Shown: positions 8,309-18,130 of the stretch, piece by piece
Layout: each line of letters begins with the position of its first letter
How positions within the stretch are numbered: the stretch's first letter is position 1
DNA from: Polymorphobacter megasporae
GTDB taxonomy: Bacteria > Pseudomonadota > Alphaproteobacteria > Sphingomonadales > Sphingomonadaceae
Direction: 5' to 3'
DNA length: 64,000 nt
Assembly: GCF_018982885.2 (NCBI RefSeq)
Contig: NZ_CP081848.1
Span: 3,100,001-3,164,000, forward strand
Translations under genes and position numbers: made by a program
Notes under the pieces: model-generated
Databases searched by the model: none
What the model saw: the letters and a program-made list of their open reading frames with translations, nothing else
Told to the model about the DNA's origin: nothing

Positions 8309-8908
8309 TCAGAAGTTGCGGTTCGCGCCCATTCCGGTCGACGCCATGCCGCTCGATCCGGCACCGGTGGTCGACCCGATTGCATCGGCAGTGTCAACGC
8401 CCGCCGCGCGGCCGTGCGGAATGTTGACGCCGTAATAGTCGTCGATCTCGCCGCTGCGCTGACCGTAATCGAGCGTATCGACCTCGTCGCGGCTATAGTT
8501 CGGCGCATCGCGCAGGTCGTCAGCGGTATGCTGGATGTTGTATCCGCCCTTGGCCTCGTCATACGTCAGCACGTTCCACGGCAGCGGGTGATAGCGCTCG
8601 CCGATGCCGAGGAAACCGCCGAACGACATTACGGCATAGGCAACTTTGCCCGACGTCTTGCCGAGCATGATCGAATCGACCGTGCCGAGGCGTTCGCCGC
8701 TGGCGTCGTACACCGCGGTGCCGACGACCTTGTCGGCCGAGATCAGGTCGTGCGTCTCGTCGGTACGGAGCGTGTCGCTGTCGGCAGCGGCGCTCGTCGG
8801 GATACCGGCAGGAGCAGCCGAATGGGTCGTGTCCTGGACGGTGAGCCCGTCGTTGTATTCGGGGCTGCGGGTCCCGGTCGTCGCGGCGTACGGATTGTCG
8901 GTGGTCAT
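8309..8908 (-). CDS. PRC-barrel domain protein
   Basis: 199 aa, soluble. Residues 50-130 are a PRC-barrel: [23 protein letters not shown], then [21 protein letters not shown]. The flanks are low in complexity (Ser/Thr/Asp-rich N-terminus; Gly/Ser/Met-rich C-terminus), and DDLRDAPNY resembles stress-associated PRC proteins of alphaproteobacteria. PRC-barrels bind RNA or protein partners; a specific role cannot be deduced. Convergent with ahpD. Confidence 0.85.
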   Translation of the reverse strand: MTTDNPYAATTGTRSPEYNDGLTVQDTTHSAAPAGIPTSAAADSDTLRTDETHDLISADKVVGTAVYDASGERLGTVDSIMLGKTSGKVAYAVMSFGGFLGIGERYHPLPWNVLTYDEAKGGYNIQHTADDLRDAPNYSRDEVDTLDYGQRSGEIDDYYGVNIPHGRAAGVDTADAIGSTTGAGSSGMASTGMGANRNF

Positions 8909-9078
8909 CGGATCCTCCTCTGCGGGAAGCCCTGCTGGGCCTGCCCATCAACGGGTGCGAGCCTTCGGCGTTCCGGCAATTCGTCGCACAGAAAACGCGT
9001 TTGGTGGCGGGCTGGCGTTGCACCCCGCGGCGGGTTATGAGCGTTGCTCGAAAACGGGGAAAACCCCGGGAGACCCGA

Positions 9079-9780
9079 ATGACCGCGCTGTTCGCCTATC
9101 TCGATGCCGTCAAGGCGCGCGACCCCGCCGCCCGCTCGCGCTGGGAGGTGATGCTGTACCCCGGTGTCTGGGCGCTCGGCTTCCACCGTATCGCGCATGC
9201 GCTGTACAATGCGCGGCTGTTCCTGCTCGCGCGGGTCGTCAATCATACCGGGCGCTTCCTCACCGCGATCGACATCCACCCGGGCGCGAAGATTGGACGC
9301 GAATTCTTCATCGACCACGGCTTCGTCGTCATCGGCGAGACCGCCGAGATCGGTGACGGCGTGACGATCTACCAGTGCGTCACCCTTGGCGGCACCGACC
9401 CCGCGAACGGCATTCCCGGCAAGCGCCATCCGACGATCGCCGACGGCGTGATCATCGGCTCGGGCGCGCAGGTCCTCGGCCCGATCCTCGTCGGCACACG
9501 TGCACGGATCGGCGCGAACGCCGTCGTCACCCGCGACGTCCCCGAAGGCGCGACGATGGTCGGCATCCCGGCGAAATCGACGCTCGTCGACGCCGGCGAC
9601 TATGCGCGGAAGTTTGTTCCGTACGGCACGCCCTGCAGCCAGCGGTTCGACCCCGAGACGCAGAAGCTCGAAATCCTGCGGTGCGAGGTCGAAACCCTTC
9701 GTGTCCGCCTCGACGCGCTGGCACCGCATGACGCCGGTGCCGACGCCGCCGACGCGAAAACGCGGCAGAACCAGGGCTGA
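9079..9780 (+). CDS. cysE: Serine O-acetyltransferase
   Basis: 233 aa. Left-handed beta-helix hexapeptide repeats run from about residue 65 to 165 ([44 protein letters not shown]). The catalytic His/Asp pair sits around DHGFVVIGE. The enzyme makes O-acetylserine from serine and acetyl-CoA, the entry step to cysteine. Upstream ATGs at 9001 and 9037 would add an arginine-rich tail not seen in the family; [11 protein letters not shown] is the natural start. Confidence 0.94.
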   Translation: MTALFAYLDAVKARDPAARSRWEVMLYPGVWALGFHRIAHALYNARLFLLARVVNHTGRFLTAIDIHPGAKIGREFFIDHGFVVIGETAEIGDGVTIYQCVTLGGTDPANGIPGKRHPTIADGVIIGSGAQVLGPILVGTRARIGANAVVTRDVPEGATMVGIPAKSTLVDAGDYARKFVPYGTPCSQRFDPETQKLEILRCEVETLRVRLDALAPHDAGADAADAKTRQNQG

Positions 9781-9785
9781 CCGGC

Positions 9786-10121
9786 TTGTCGAACGTCGTC
9801 CCCCTGCCCGTTCCGGCGGCACGGCAGACGGTGTTCGACCGGCACGAGTTGAACGCGATCCTCGGTGTCTACGGGCGGATGGTCGCGGCGGGGTTCTGGC
9901 GCGACTATGCGGTCGAGTTGGGCCGCGACACTGCGGTCTTCTCCGCCTTCCGCCGCGCTGCCGAGCGTCCTGAAATCCAGGTCGTCAAGGCTCCGGCGCT
10001 GCGGACGAAACAAGGGATGTATGCGTTGATCGGCGAGGCCGGGGCGGTGCTCAAGCGCGGCCACGAACTCAGCTCGATCCTCGCGCCGCTCGAACGCAAG
10101 CTCGTCAAGCTGGTCGACTAG
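9786..10121 (+). CDS. DUF2794 family protein
   Basis: 111 aa, probably starting from TTG at 9786, six bases after the cysE stop. The conserved core FDRHELNAILGVYGRMVAAGFWRDYA through FSAFRRAAERPEIQVVK matches the small DUF2794 family common in alphaproteobacteria. Function is unknown. The spacing suggests co-transcription with cysE. The final codons overlap the convergent membrane-protein gene by 4 bp. Confidence 0.8.
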   Translation: MSNVVPLPVPAARQTVFDRHELNAILGVYGRMVAAGFWRDYAVELGRDTAVFSAFRRAAERPEIQVVKAPALRTKQGMYALIGEAGAVLKRGHELSSILAPLERKLVKLVD

Positions 10122-11155
10122 ACCGTCACCACCGGAAGCCGCGCGGTCAGGCCAACCGGAAGCATCGCCAGCACCCGCGCGCGGATCGGCCGCCACGCCG
10201 CAGACAGCAGTACGAGGAAGCTGCCAAGGACGAGCGCAGTCAGCGCGAGCGACATGTCGAGCGCGCCGCCGCTGACGACGAGCGACTGGATCGCATAGAC
10301 GACATACGCCAGCGCCGAGACGAGCAACGCACGCCGGTCGATCGCCAGCGCGACGAGCGTCAGCCCGGCATAGACCCCAATCACCGCGACCGCCGCTCCC
10401 GGTGCCGGGTTGCCACGCAGCAGCCCGGCGAGCGCGAACACTGGATGGATGATCGCCGGGGCCGCGAGCAGGTGGAGCCAGAACGCGACGTCGGTCCAGC
10501 GCGTCACCCGCGCCCGGTCGCGCATGTCGAACGACATCGCCAGCGCGAAGGTCGCCAGCCCGGCGAAGAGAACGAGAACAAGCAGCAGGTCGGGCGACAC
10601 CGGCATCAACGCGGCAACCGTCGCGAGCACCGTCCCGCCGACGGCCGCTGCCCCGGCAGCGACGGTGATCGGGACCATGAACCGCCGCCAATGCAAATAC
10701 GCCGCGATCGCCGCCGCTGCGGCCGCCGCGACGACCCCAAGCGACCCCTGCGTTTCGGCGCCGAGGCTCGATCCCCCGGTCGTGACCGCAAGCACGGTGC
10801 CGAACACTCCGCCAACGAACGCGAGGAGCAACACGATGCTCGGCAGCGCCATCCGCCGGATGCGCGTAAAATATTCGGCGAGCCCCCAGCCCGCCGCCGC
10901 GACGAGGCCCGAGCCGAGGATCGGGGTGATCCGCCCGCCAAGGCTCGAGATCGCGAACAGGACCAGGCCGATCGCAATCGTGACGAAAATATCGTTGAAC
11001 CCGGTCAGCAGCCGGAACGATTCCTCGTCGGGTCCGGCGCGATCGACGCTCGCCGCAGCGGAATTCTCGCTCGTAAAAGCGATTAGGCGCTCCCGTGTCG
11101 TGGCGTCGAGGATGCCCGCCCTGACCGCCGCGTCGAGATCGATCTCACTCATCAT
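10118..11155 (-). CDS. Multi-pass inner-membrane protein of unknown function
   Basis: 345 aa. A soluble N-terminal region of about 50 residues (DLDAAVRAGILDATTRERLIAF) precedes eight to ten hydrophobic segments, for example IFVTIAIGLVLFAISSLGG and LLLVLVLFAGLATFALAMSF. The short N-terminal motif resembles the leaders of DUF2157-type membrane proteins, but I cannot assign the family firmly. Two adjacent ATGs (11155 and 11152) are possible starts. Monocistronic. Confidence 0.65.
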   Translation of the reverse strand: MMSEIDLDAAVRAGILDATTRERLIAFTSENSAAASVDRAGPDEESFRLLTGFNDIFVTIAIGLVLFAISSLGGRITPILGSGLVAAAGWGLAEYFTRIRRMALPSIVLLLAFVGGVFGTVLAVTTGGSSLGAETQGSLGVVAAAAAAAIAAYLHWRRFMVPITVAAGAAAVGGTVLATVAALMPVSPDLLLVLVLFAGLATFALAMSFDMRDRARVTRWTDVAFWLHLLAAPAIIHPVFALAGLLRGNPAPGAAVAVIGVYAGLTLVALAIDRRALLVSALAYVVYAIQSLVVSGGALDMSLALTALVLGSFLVLLSAAWRPIRARVLAMLPVGLTARLPVVTV

Positions 11156-11327
11156 GCGCCCGTCCTAGCATTGGCTGTCGGCGCCCCGCCGTCACCTTCG
11201 CTTGATACGCGCCAGGCCGACCCTCGGCAAATACTCCGGACGATGAAGCCGCCCGAACCGGGAGCGGAACGGAACCTCGCCGTTAGGCTGTCGTTCCTGC
11301 CGCATCCTCAACAATCGGAGACAATCA

Positions 11328-11966
11328 ATGCGTCGTATCGCGCTTCTTACTTTTTCAGCCGTAATCGCGCTGTCGTCGCTCCCGGCGCATGCCGGTGAAG
11401 CCGAGCGCGCCCGTCAGGCGATTGCCGAAGCCCAGGGCAAGATCGATGCCGGCGACAAGGCCGGGGCTAACGGCGACGCCGCGCTGCTCCAGACGCAGGC
11501 GCGCGACGCATTGCAGTCGGCGAAGGACCGGCTGAATCGCGGCCGCAAGGAAGAGGCAATCACCGACGCGCACCACGCGAGCGAGCTCGCCGATCGCGCG
11601 ATCGTCGTCTCGCAGAACCGCAAGGTCGGCGAACAGCGCGCCGAAACCCGCGACGCCGTCGCCGCAGCCGCCGCCGCGCAACAGAATGCCGCCGCCGCAA
11701 ACAACCGCGCCGATGCCGCACAGCAGCAGGCCATGACAGCACAGCAGCAGGCTGACGCCAATGCGCAGGCCGCCGCCGCCGCGAATGCGCAGGCCGACGC
11801 GCTGCGCAATGCTCCGCCTCCGCCGCCCGCCCCGGCGACCACGACGGTCACGACGGTCGACAAGCGGGTCGTCACCCCGGCACACACGACGAAGCGCAGG
11901 GTCGTCCACCACCCCGCCACGGTCACCGACAAGACGACCGTGACGACGATCACCACGCCGAACTAA
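11328..11966 (+). CDS. Secreted coiled-coil protein with basic VVHH C-terminal motif
   Basis: 212 aa. Signal peptide at residues 1-22 (ending AHA). Residues 25-160 are Ala/Gln/Glu/Arg-rich and strongly helical, with heptad-like AAAAQQNAAAANNRADAAQQ segments typical of periplasmic coiled coils. A PPPPPAP linker leads to a C-terminal Thr/Val-rich tail containing KRRVVHHPA. A related tail (KRHKVVHHRAPA followed by Thr-rich sequence ending VTTPH) ends the unrelated small protein at 52050-52316. Function unknown; perhaps envelope-associated. Confidence 0.6.
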   Translation: MRRIALLTFSAVIALSSLPAHAGEAERARQAIAEAQGKIDAGDKAGANGDAALLQTQARDALQSAKDRLNRGRKEEAITDAHHASELADRAIVVSQNRKVGEQRAETRDAVAAAAAAQQNAAAANNRADAAQQQAMTAQQQADANAQAAAAANAQADALRNAPPPPPAPATTTVTTVDKRVVTPAHTTKRRVVHHPATVTDKTTVTTITTPN

Positions 11967-11978
11967 AGACTATCGTTC

Positions 11979-12007
11979 CCCCGGACTGCCCTCGCGGCGG
12001 TCCGGGG
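11979..12007. terminator. Hairpin after the coiled-coil protein gene
   Basis: CCCCGGAC at 11979-11986 pairs with GTCCGGGG at 12000-12007 (8-bp perfect stem, 13-base loop), 12 bp after the stop. There is no clear U-run. The downstream gene is convergent, so it probably serves as terminator. Confidence 0.55.
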
Positions 12008-12085
12008 ACTGCGAGCGGGTCCCGCGCGCGTTAAGCGTCGCGAATGGTAACACTGCCCACCCCGCGATCCCCGCCTGACGCCAGC

Positions 12086-12979
12086 TTAGACTGCGCCCAG
12101 CGCCATCGCCCCCTGTGCGGCACCGGTGTCCGGGACAATCTCCCCCGTGCGGTCGCTGATTTCCGCAAAGCGCGCTGCGATCGTCTCGGGAGTCATGTCC
12201 TCGGGCGCGACATGGATGCCGCGCGTCAGCGTGACGTACGCCCGCTCGAAGCCCCCTGCCCCGGCGTTGATCACCGCGTTCGCGGGAGCGTCGTCCGACA
12301 CGAGGTAGAGCGCGGCAGGGGCGACCGTCTCGGGCCCCATCTTCGCCAGCAGTTCGGGCGGCATCAAATCCTCGGTCATCCGGGTTGCCGCGACCGGCGC
12401 GATCGTGTTGACCTTGATCCCGTATTTCGCGCCTTCGAGGCTGAGCGTCTTCATCAGGCCGACGAGTGCGAGTTTGGCCGCGCCGTAATTCGCCTGGCCG
12501 AAATTTCCGTACAGCCCGGTCGACGACGTCGTCATCAGGATGCGGCCGAAGGTCTGCTCGCGCATCGTCTCCCACACCGCCTTGGTGCAGACGACCGATC
12601 CCATCAGGTGGACGTCGATGACTTGACGGAAGTCATCGAGACTCATCTTGACGAAGGTCCGATCGCGCAGGATTCCGGCGTTGTTGATCAGGATATCGAT
12701 CCGGCCCCAGCGCTCCTTGACGAAGCCGACCATCTTGTCGACGGCAGCGGCATCGGTGACGCTCGCGCCATTGGCGATCGCCTCGCCGCCGGCGGCAATA
12801 ATCTCATCGACGACAAGCTGCGCCGCACCGATCGAGCTGCCCGAACCGTCGCGCGCGCCGCCGAGGTCGTTAACCACGACCTTCGCGCCGCGCTTGGCGA
12901 GTTCGAGCGCGTAGGCACGGCCAAGGCCGCCCCCGGCGCCGGTAACGATGGCGACGCGGTTGTCGAAACGGATGGTCAT
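12086..12979 (-). CDS. SDR family oxidoreductase (hydroxyacyl-CoA/3-oxoacyl reductase-like)
   Basis: 297 aa classical short-chain dehydrogenase. The NAD(P)-binding TGAGGGLGR is near residue 15; NNAG in ILINNAGILRD and the catalytic YGAAK after SSTGLYG are intact. Extra sequence NDLGGARDGSGSS after the second beta-strand is typical of the multifunctional-enzyme-2-like (3R)-hydroxyacyl-CoA dehydrogenase subgroup, so a fatty-acyl-CoA substrate is likely though not proven. The start is set at MTIRFDNRVAIVTG. Monocistronic. Confidence 0.88.
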   Translation of the reverse strand: MTIRFDNRVAIVTGAGGGLGRAYALELAKRGAKVVVNDLGGARDGSGSSIGAAQLVVDEIIAAGGEAIANGASVTDAAAVDKMVGFVKERWGRIDILINNAGILRDRTFVKMSLDDFRQVIDVHLMGSVVCTKAVWETMREQTFGRILMTTSSTGLYGNFGQANYGAAKLALVGLMKTLSLEGAKYGIKVNTIAPVAATRMTEDLMPPELLAKMGPETVAPAALYLVSDDAPANAVINAGAGGFERAYVTLTRGIHVAPEDMTPETIAARFAEISDRTGEIVPDTGAAQGAMALGAV

Positions 12980-13105
12980 GTGACGCGGGTATCCCTGTGA
13001 ATGCCGCAACGATCTAGGCTAGCGCGGGGCGCGGGGAAAGGGCGCAGCCACGACAATCCGGTCAGCGACGAAGCGCTGCGGCAATCGCGGCATCGATCGA
13101 ACGCG

Positions 13106-13804
13106 TCAGGCCGGAATCGGCTCGAGGTCGAGCGCATATCCCGCCGAGCGGACGGTGCGGATGACGTCGGGCAGATTGTCACCGTTAACCGCCTTGCGAA
13201 GCCGCCGGATGTGAACGTCGACGGTCCGCTGCTCGACGTAGACGTCGCGACCCCAGACCGCATCGAGCAGCTGTTCACGGCTGAAGACCCGCGCCGGATG
13301 CTCGAGAAAATGACGGAGCAAGCGGAATTCGGTCGGCCCGAGCGCGATCGCCATGCCGTCGCGCGTCACGCGGTGAGCCGACGTGTCCATCTTGATCCCG
13401 GCATAGTCGAGGTTGCCCCCCGACAGCGCCGGCCGCAGCCGCCGCAGCACCGCGCGGACGCGGGCAATCAATTCGCGGGGGGAAAACGGCTTGGTGATAT
13501 AATCGTCGGCACCGGTTTCGAGGCCGCGGATCCGATCGGCTTCTTCGGCGCGTGCGGTCAGCATGACGATCGGCAGCCCGGCGGTGACCGGGGCGCGGCG
13601 CAGGCGGCGGCACACCTCGATCCCCGACAGGTTGGCGATCATCCAGTCGAGGATGACGAGGTCGGGCTTCTCCTCCTCGGCGAGAACGAGCGCTTCCTCG
13701 CCGTCGCCGGTGCGGATGACGTCGAAGCCCTCCTTTTCGAGATTGTACGTGACAAGCTCGACGAGGTTGGCGTCGTCTTCGACAAGGAGAATCTTCGGCT
13801 TCAT
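13106..13804 (-). CDS. phoB: Phosphate regulon response regulator PhoB
   Basis: 232 aa OmpR/PhoB-family activator. Receiver domain 1-120 with acidic pocket ED (10-11), phosphoacceptor Asp53 in ILDWM, Thr83 and Lys105. The C-terminal winged helix (about 130-228) contains LGPTEFRLLRHFLEHP and RTVDVHIRRLRKAV. Once phosphorylated by PhoR it binds Pho boxes such as those proposed at 19276-19304 and 34992-35009. It is the last gene of the pst operon, 14 bp after phoU. Confidence 0.97.
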   Translation of the reverse strand: MKPKILLVEDDANLVELVTYNLEKEGFDVIRTGDGEEALVLAEEEKPDLVILDWMIANLSGIEVCRRLRRAPVTAGLPIVMLTARAEEADRIRGLETGADDYITKPFSPRELIARVRAVLRRLRPALSGGNLDYAGIKMDTSAHRVTRDGMAIALGPTEFRLLRHFLEHPARVFSREQLLDAVWGRDVYVEQRTVDVHIRRLRKAVNGDNLPDVIRTVRSAGYALDLEPIPA

Positions 13805-13818
13805 GCGCGATACTCTAC

Positions 13819-14520
13819 TTAGACTGCGTAGGCGGTGTCGTCGGTCTTTTTACGATCGGCGATATAGTCGCCGGTGGCGCTGAAATACACCATTTCAGCG
13901 ACATTGGTCGCGTGATCGCCGATCCGCTCGAGGTTCTTGGCGATGAACAGCAGATGCGCCGACGGCGTGATGTGGTGCGGGTTTTCCATCATGAACGTCA
14001 GCAGCGAGCGGAACAGGCTGTTGTAGAAATCGTCGACCGTGGCGTCGCGCTGGACGACGGCGAGCGCCTTGTCGGCGTCGCGATCGACGAACGCGTCGAG
14101 CGCATCCTTGATCATCTCGACGACGACCCGCGCCATCTGCGGGATGATGATGACGGGTTCGATTTGCGACGTCGCAGTCAGCGTCGACGCCCGCTTGGCG
14201 ATGTTCTTGGCATAATCGCCGATGCGCTCGAGGACCGAGCTGATCTTGAGCGCGGCGATAATTTCGCGCAGGTCACTCGCCATCGGCGCGCGCAAGGCAA
14301 TCATCGTCACCGCCAGCCGCTCGGCTTCGGCTTCGAGCGCGTCGATGCGCTTGTCGGTCTCGACGACCGCAATCGCCGCATCGGGATCACGCGCCATCAA
14401 TGCCTCGACCGCGGCGGTGATCTGCGCTTCGCACAGTCCGCCCATCTGGCCGACGATCGACCGTAACTGGTTGATCTCGTCGTCGAACGACTTGACGGTA
14501 TGTGCGCTCTGGTCAGCCAT
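13819..14520 (-). CDS. phoU: Phosphate signalling protein PhoU
   Basis: 233 aa with two PhoU three-helix repeats (HTVKSFDDEINQLRSIVGQM; LERIGDYAKNIAKRA and LERIGDHATNVAEMV, each carrying the E/DxxxD metal-binding signature). PhoU links PstSCAB transport state to PhoR, holding the regulon off when phosphate is plentiful. It lies between pstB (17-bp gap) and phoB. Confidence 0.97.
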   Translation of the reverse strand: MADQSAHTVKSFDDEINQLRSIVGQMGGLCEAQITAAVEALMARDPDAAIAVVETDKRIDALEAEAERLAVTMIALRAPMASDLREIIAALKISSVLERIGDYAKNIAKRASTLTATSQIEPVIIIPQMARVVVEMIKDALDAFVDRDADKALAVVQRDATVDDFYNSLFRSLLTFMMENPHHITPSAHLLFIAKNLERIGDHATNVAEMVYFSATGDYIADRKKTDDTAYAV

Positions 14521-14537
14521 GTTCGTCCCCTATCCGG

Positions 14538-15347
14538 TCAGCCGTAGCGGCCGGTGATATAGTCCTTGGTGCGCGGTTCGGAAGGATTGGTGAAGATCAT
14601 CTTCGTATCGCCGTACTCGACCATCGTGCCGAGGTGGAAGAAGGCAGTCTTCTGACTAACCCGCGCCGCCTGCTGCATATTATGGGTGACGATGACGATA
14701 GCATAGCGGCCGCGAAGTTCATCGATCAATTCTTCGATCTTTGCGGTCGCGATCGGATCGAGCGCGGAGCACGGCTCGTCCATCAGGATGACCTCGGGAT
14801 CGACCGCGATCGCGCGGGCGATGCACAGCCGCTGCTGCTGACCGCCCGACATCGCCGTGCCGCTCTCGCCGAGCCGGTCCTTCGCTTCGTCCCACAGCCC
14901 CGCGCGCCGCAGCGAGCCTTCGACGATTTCGTCCATCTCGGCCTTGTTGCGCGCGAGGCCGTGGATCGACGGGCCATAGGCGACATTGTCGTAGATCGAC
15001 TTGGGGAACGGGTTGGGCTTCTGGAAGACCATGCCGACGCGCGCGCGGAGCTGCACGACGTCCATGTCGCCCTTGTAGATGTCGGTCCCGTCGAGCTTGA
15101 TCTCGCCTTCGACCCGCGCCGAGGCGACGGTGTCGTTCATCCGGTTGAGGCAGCGCAGGAAGGTCGACTTGCCGCACCCCGAAGGCCCGATGAATGCGGT
15201 GACATTCTCCTGGCTGACGTCGATCGAGACGTTCTTGAGCGCCTGCTTCGGGCCGTAATAGACGCTGACGTCGCGCGCGGTCATCTTGGTCGTGACCGGT
15301 CCGGCAGTCGACGCCGACGGGGTCACCGTCTGTGAATCCATGTCCAT
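14538..15347 (-). CDS. pstB: Phosphate ABC transporter ATP-binding protein
   Basis: About 269 aa. Walker [10 protein letters not shown], signature MSGGQQQR and Walker [13 protein letters not shown] are intact, and the segment [12 protein letters not shown] is PstB-specific. It powers phosphate import through PstA/PstC. The MDMDSQ start at 15347 lies one base before the pstA stop codon; an ATG at 15341 is an alternative, and the longest frame, from 15395, would run into pstA. Confidence 0.96.
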   Translation of the reverse strand: MDMDSQTVTPSASTAGPVTTKMTARDVSVYYGPKQALKNVSIDVSQENVTAFIGPSGCGKSTFLRCLNRMNDTVASARVEGEIKLDGTDIYKGDMDVVQLRARVGMVFQKPNPFPKSIYDNVAYGPSIHGLARNKAEMDEIVEGSLRRAGLWDEAKDRLGESGTAMSGGQQQRLCIARAIAVDPEVILMDEPCSALDPIATAKIEELIDELRGRYAIVIVTHNMQQAARVSQKTAFFHLGTMVEYGDTKMIFTNPSEPRTKDYITGRYG

Positions 15348-15348
15348 C

Positions 15349-16656
15349 CTACCAGCGCCTCTCGAATTTGTTGCGGAGATAGATGGCGACGCCATTCATC
15401 AGTAGAAGGAAGAGCAGGAGAACGATGATCGCCGCGCTGGTCTTCTCGACGAAGCTGCGGTTGACCTCGTTCGACCAGAGATAGACCTGCATCGGCAGCA
15501 CCGTCGCCGGCTGGGTCAGTCCCGACGGCGGCGCGCCGACGAAGGCGCGCATACCGATGAGCAGCAGCGGCGCGGTCTCGCCGAGCGCGCGCGCCATGCC
15601 GATGATCGTTCCCGTCAGAATACCGGGAAGCGCGAGCGGCAGGACGTGCTGGAACACCACCTGGATCGGCGACGCACCGATGCCGAGCGCGGCGTCGCGG
15701 ATCGACGGCGCGACCGCCTTGATCGCGTTGCGCCCGGCGATGACGATGACCGGCATCGTCATCAGCGCGAGGGTCAACCCGCCGACGATCGGGGCCGAGC
15801 GCGGCATGCCGAAGGTCCCAAGGAAGACCGCGAGGCCAAGCAGCCCGAAGATGATCGACGGCACCGCCGCAAGGTTGTTGATCGAGACCTCGATCATGTC
15901 GGTCCACCAGTTCCGCGGCGCATACTCCTCAAGGTACAGCGCCGACAGCACGCCGACCGGGAAGCTGAGGACGAGCGTGACGAACATCGTCAGCATCGAT
16001 CCCTTGAACGCGCCCCAGATGCCGACCGAGACCGGGTCGGACGAGTCGGCGGCGCTCAGGAAGTTGGTGTTAAAATGGGTCCGCGTCGCGTCGTCGGTCT
16101 CGAGCCGGGCATAAGCTTCCTTGAACGGCCCGATGTCGGCCGATGGCGACTTGCCCTTGGCGACGAGGTCGAGATTGCCGGCTGCCGGAACCCATAGGGT
16201 CACCGTCTTGCCGATGAGCGACGGGTCGGCGGTGACCGCCTCGCGCAGCGCAGTCCAGCCGGTGTCGGAGACGAATTCGGCGCCCTTGTCGCCGAAGCGT
16301 GTGACGGCGGCAGCTGTGACGACCCCGGCGAAGTCGGCAGCGGATAGCGCGGCTTCCTTGTCCGGACCGGCGAGTTGCGCCTGCGTCAGGTTGAGCTTTG
16401 CCGCGGTGATTGGGATGGCCAGCTTGATTTCGGTGCGGAAGAAGCCGGGAATGCCGTTGATCGCCATGTTGACGAGCAAGAAGGCGAGGAACAGCACCGA
16501 CGCGGCAACGGCGATAAAGCCGAGGGCGCGGAAGCGGGTCTCGGCGGCGTAGCGCCCGCGGATGCGCCGCTTCATCGCCGGGTTCGACCAATCGGTCGGG
16601 GCCTTGGCGGCGAGGCCGCGCGGCACCGTCGCCATCGGAGAGGCTATCGACGCCAT
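15349..16656 (-). CDS. pstA: Phosphate ABC transporter permease PstA, long form
   Basis: 435 aa, clearly longer than E. coli PstA (about 300). The N-terminal 180 residues, with one transmembrane helix ([19 protein letters not shown]) and a periplasmic region, are the DUF3333-type extension common in alphaproteobacteria. The C-terminal permease domain has [17 protein letters not shown] and the EAA-like loop [18 protein letters not shown] that contacts PstB. It is separated from pstC by one base. Confidence 0.95.
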   Translation of the reverse strand: MASIASPMATVPRGLAAKAPTDWSNPAMKRRIRGRYAAETRFRALGFIAVAASVLFLAFLLVNMAINGIPGFFRTEIKLAIPITAAKLNLTQAQLAGPDKEAALSAADFAGVVTAAAVTRFGDKGAEFVSDTGWTALREAVTADPSLIGKTVTLWVPAAGNLDLVAKGKSPSADIGPFKEAYARLETDDATRTHFNTNFLSAADSSDPVSVGIWGAFKGSMLTMFVTLVLSFPVGVLSALYLEEYAPRNWWTDMIEVSINNLAAVPSIIFGLLGLAVFLGTFGMPRSAPIVGGLTLALMTMPVIVIAGRNAIKAVAPSIRDAALGIGASPIQVVFQHVLPLALPGILTGTIIGMARALGETAPLLLIGMRAFVGAPPSGLTQPATVLPMQVYLWSNEVNRSFVEKTSAAIIVLLLFLLLMNGVAIYLRNKFERRW

Positions 16657-16657
16657 A

Positions 16658-18070
16658 TTATTCGTACGCCTCCCGGTACTTCTTCACCACGCGGAGCGCG
16701 ACGATGTTGAGGATCAGCGTCACCACGAACAGCACCAGCCCGAGCGCAAAGGCCGAGAGCGTTTTCGACGAGTCGAACTCCTGGTCGCCGGTCAGCAGCG
16801 TGACGATCTGCGTCGTCACCGTCGTCACGCTCGCAAAAGGGTTCGCGGTCATGTTCGCCGCGAGGCCAGCCGCCATAACAACGATCATTGTTTCGCCGAT
16901 CGCGCGGCTAACCGCGAGGAGAACGCCGCCGACGATGCCGGGGAGCGCCGCGGGAACGAGAACGCGCTTGATCGTCTCGGACGAGGTGGCCCCCATCGCG
17001 AGGCTGCCGTCGCGCATCGCCTGCGGGACCGCCGCCATCGAATCGTCGGCCATCGACGACACGAACGGAATGATCATCACCCCCATGACGAGCCCCGCCG
17101 CGAGCGCGCTCTCCGAACTCGCCCCCGGAATGCCGACCGCGAAGGCGAAGTCTCGGAGTGCCGGGGCGACGGTCAGTGCGGCGAAGAAGCCGTAGACGAC
17201 GGTCGGGACACCGGCGAGAATTTCGAGGACCGGCTTCAGGATGCTGCGGAGTTTGGGCGGCGCGTACTGCGTCAGCCAGATCGCCGACATCAGGCCGAGC
17301 GGAATCGCGACCGCCATGGCGATGATCGCGCCGATGAAGATCGTTCCCCAGAACAAAGGCACTGCGCCGAATGCACCCGAGCTTCCCGCCTGGTCGGCAC
17401 GGATCGCGGTCTGCGGCGACCATTGCATGCCGAAGAGGAATTCGAACGGCGAGACCATGTTGAAGAAGCGCAGCGATTCGAAGAGCAACGAGAAGACGAT
17501 CCCGAAGGTCGTGAGCACCGCGATCAACGACGCGATGATCAAGATGCCCATGACGATCCGCTCGACACGGTTGCGCGCGCGGAATTGTGGCGCGAGGCGC
17601 GTGTACGCCCATGCCGCACCGCCGACCGCAAGCAGCACCGACGCGATGAGCGCCTCGGTCTGAAGGCGCGATTGGTTTTCTTGATACGCCGGGACCGCCT
17701 GCTTGCTCGCCGGATTGAAGGCATCGGCCAGCTCGCCTGAGGCAAGGCCTTTGACCTCGCCGATGATCGCATCCTTGTCGATCTGCGACTTCGGCTGGTC
17801 GGCGGCGGGAAGCGACGCGATGATCGTCGCATCGAGCAATTTCGGCTGGATGAAGCTCCATGCTGTGAGCAGGAGCAAGGCCGGGATGACCGCCGACAGC
17901 GCGACGAACCACCCATGATAAATCGGGCGCGAGTGCGGCCGGTCGCCAGCGCTGCGGGTCGCCAGCTCGCCGGTGTCGAACACGTTGGCCCGCGCGCGAG
18001 CAAAGAAGAACGCGACCACGCCGAGTGCGATGACGAGCAGTGCGATCATCGACAACGACATTGCGTCCAA
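16658..18070 (-). CDS. pstC: Phosphate ABC transporter permease PstC, long form
   Basis: 470 aa with an extended N-terminal half: a first transmembrane helix (MIALLVIALGVVAFFFARAR), a second at about 50-70, and a roughly 100-residue periplasmic stretch before the conserved permease core. The core includes VAIPLGLMSAIWLTQYAPP, ILAGVPTVVYGFFA and the coupling loop SLAMGATSSETIKRVLVPAAL. It pairs with PstA. A hairpin lies between pstS and this gene. Confidence 0.95.
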   Translation of the reverse strand: MDAMSLSMIALLVIALGVVAFFFARARANVFDTGELATRSAGDRPHSRPIYHGWFVALSAVIPALLLLTAWSFIQPKLLDATIIASLPAADQPKSQIDKDAIIGEVKGLASGELADAFNPASKQAVPAYQENQSRLQTEALIASVLLAVGGAAWAYTRLAPQFRARNRVERIVMGILIIASLIAVLTTFGIVFSLLFESLRFFNMVSPFEFLFGMQWSPQTAIRADQAGSSGAFGAVPLFWGTIFIGAIIAMAVAIPLGLMSAIWLTQYAPPKLRSILKPVLEILAGVPTVVYGFFAALTVAPALRDFAFAVGIPGASSESALAAGLVMGVMIIPFVSSMADDSMAAVPQAMRDGSLAMGATSSETIKRVLVPAALPGIVGGVLLAVSRAIGETMIVVMAAGLAANMTANPFASVTTVTTQIVTLLTGDQEFDSSKTLSAFALGLVLFVVTLILNIVALRVVKKYREAYE

Positions 18071-18090
18071 CCCCTCCCTAACTCAGAAAA

Positions 18091-18125
18091 GACGCGGCGG
18101 CGGGCCCCCTGCCCGCCGTCGCGTC
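18091..18125 (-). terminator. Intercistronic hairpin between pstS and pstC
   Basis: Arms at 18091-18105 and 18111-18125 (GACGCGGCGGCGGGC against GCCCGCCGTCGCGTC) pair with one wobble and a 5-base loop, 5 bp after the pstS stop on the minus strand, followed by TTTTC. This suits partial termination or 3'-end protection, giving more PstS than membrane subunits, as is usual for binding-protein genes. Confidence 0.65.
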
Positions 18126-18130
18126 ACACA

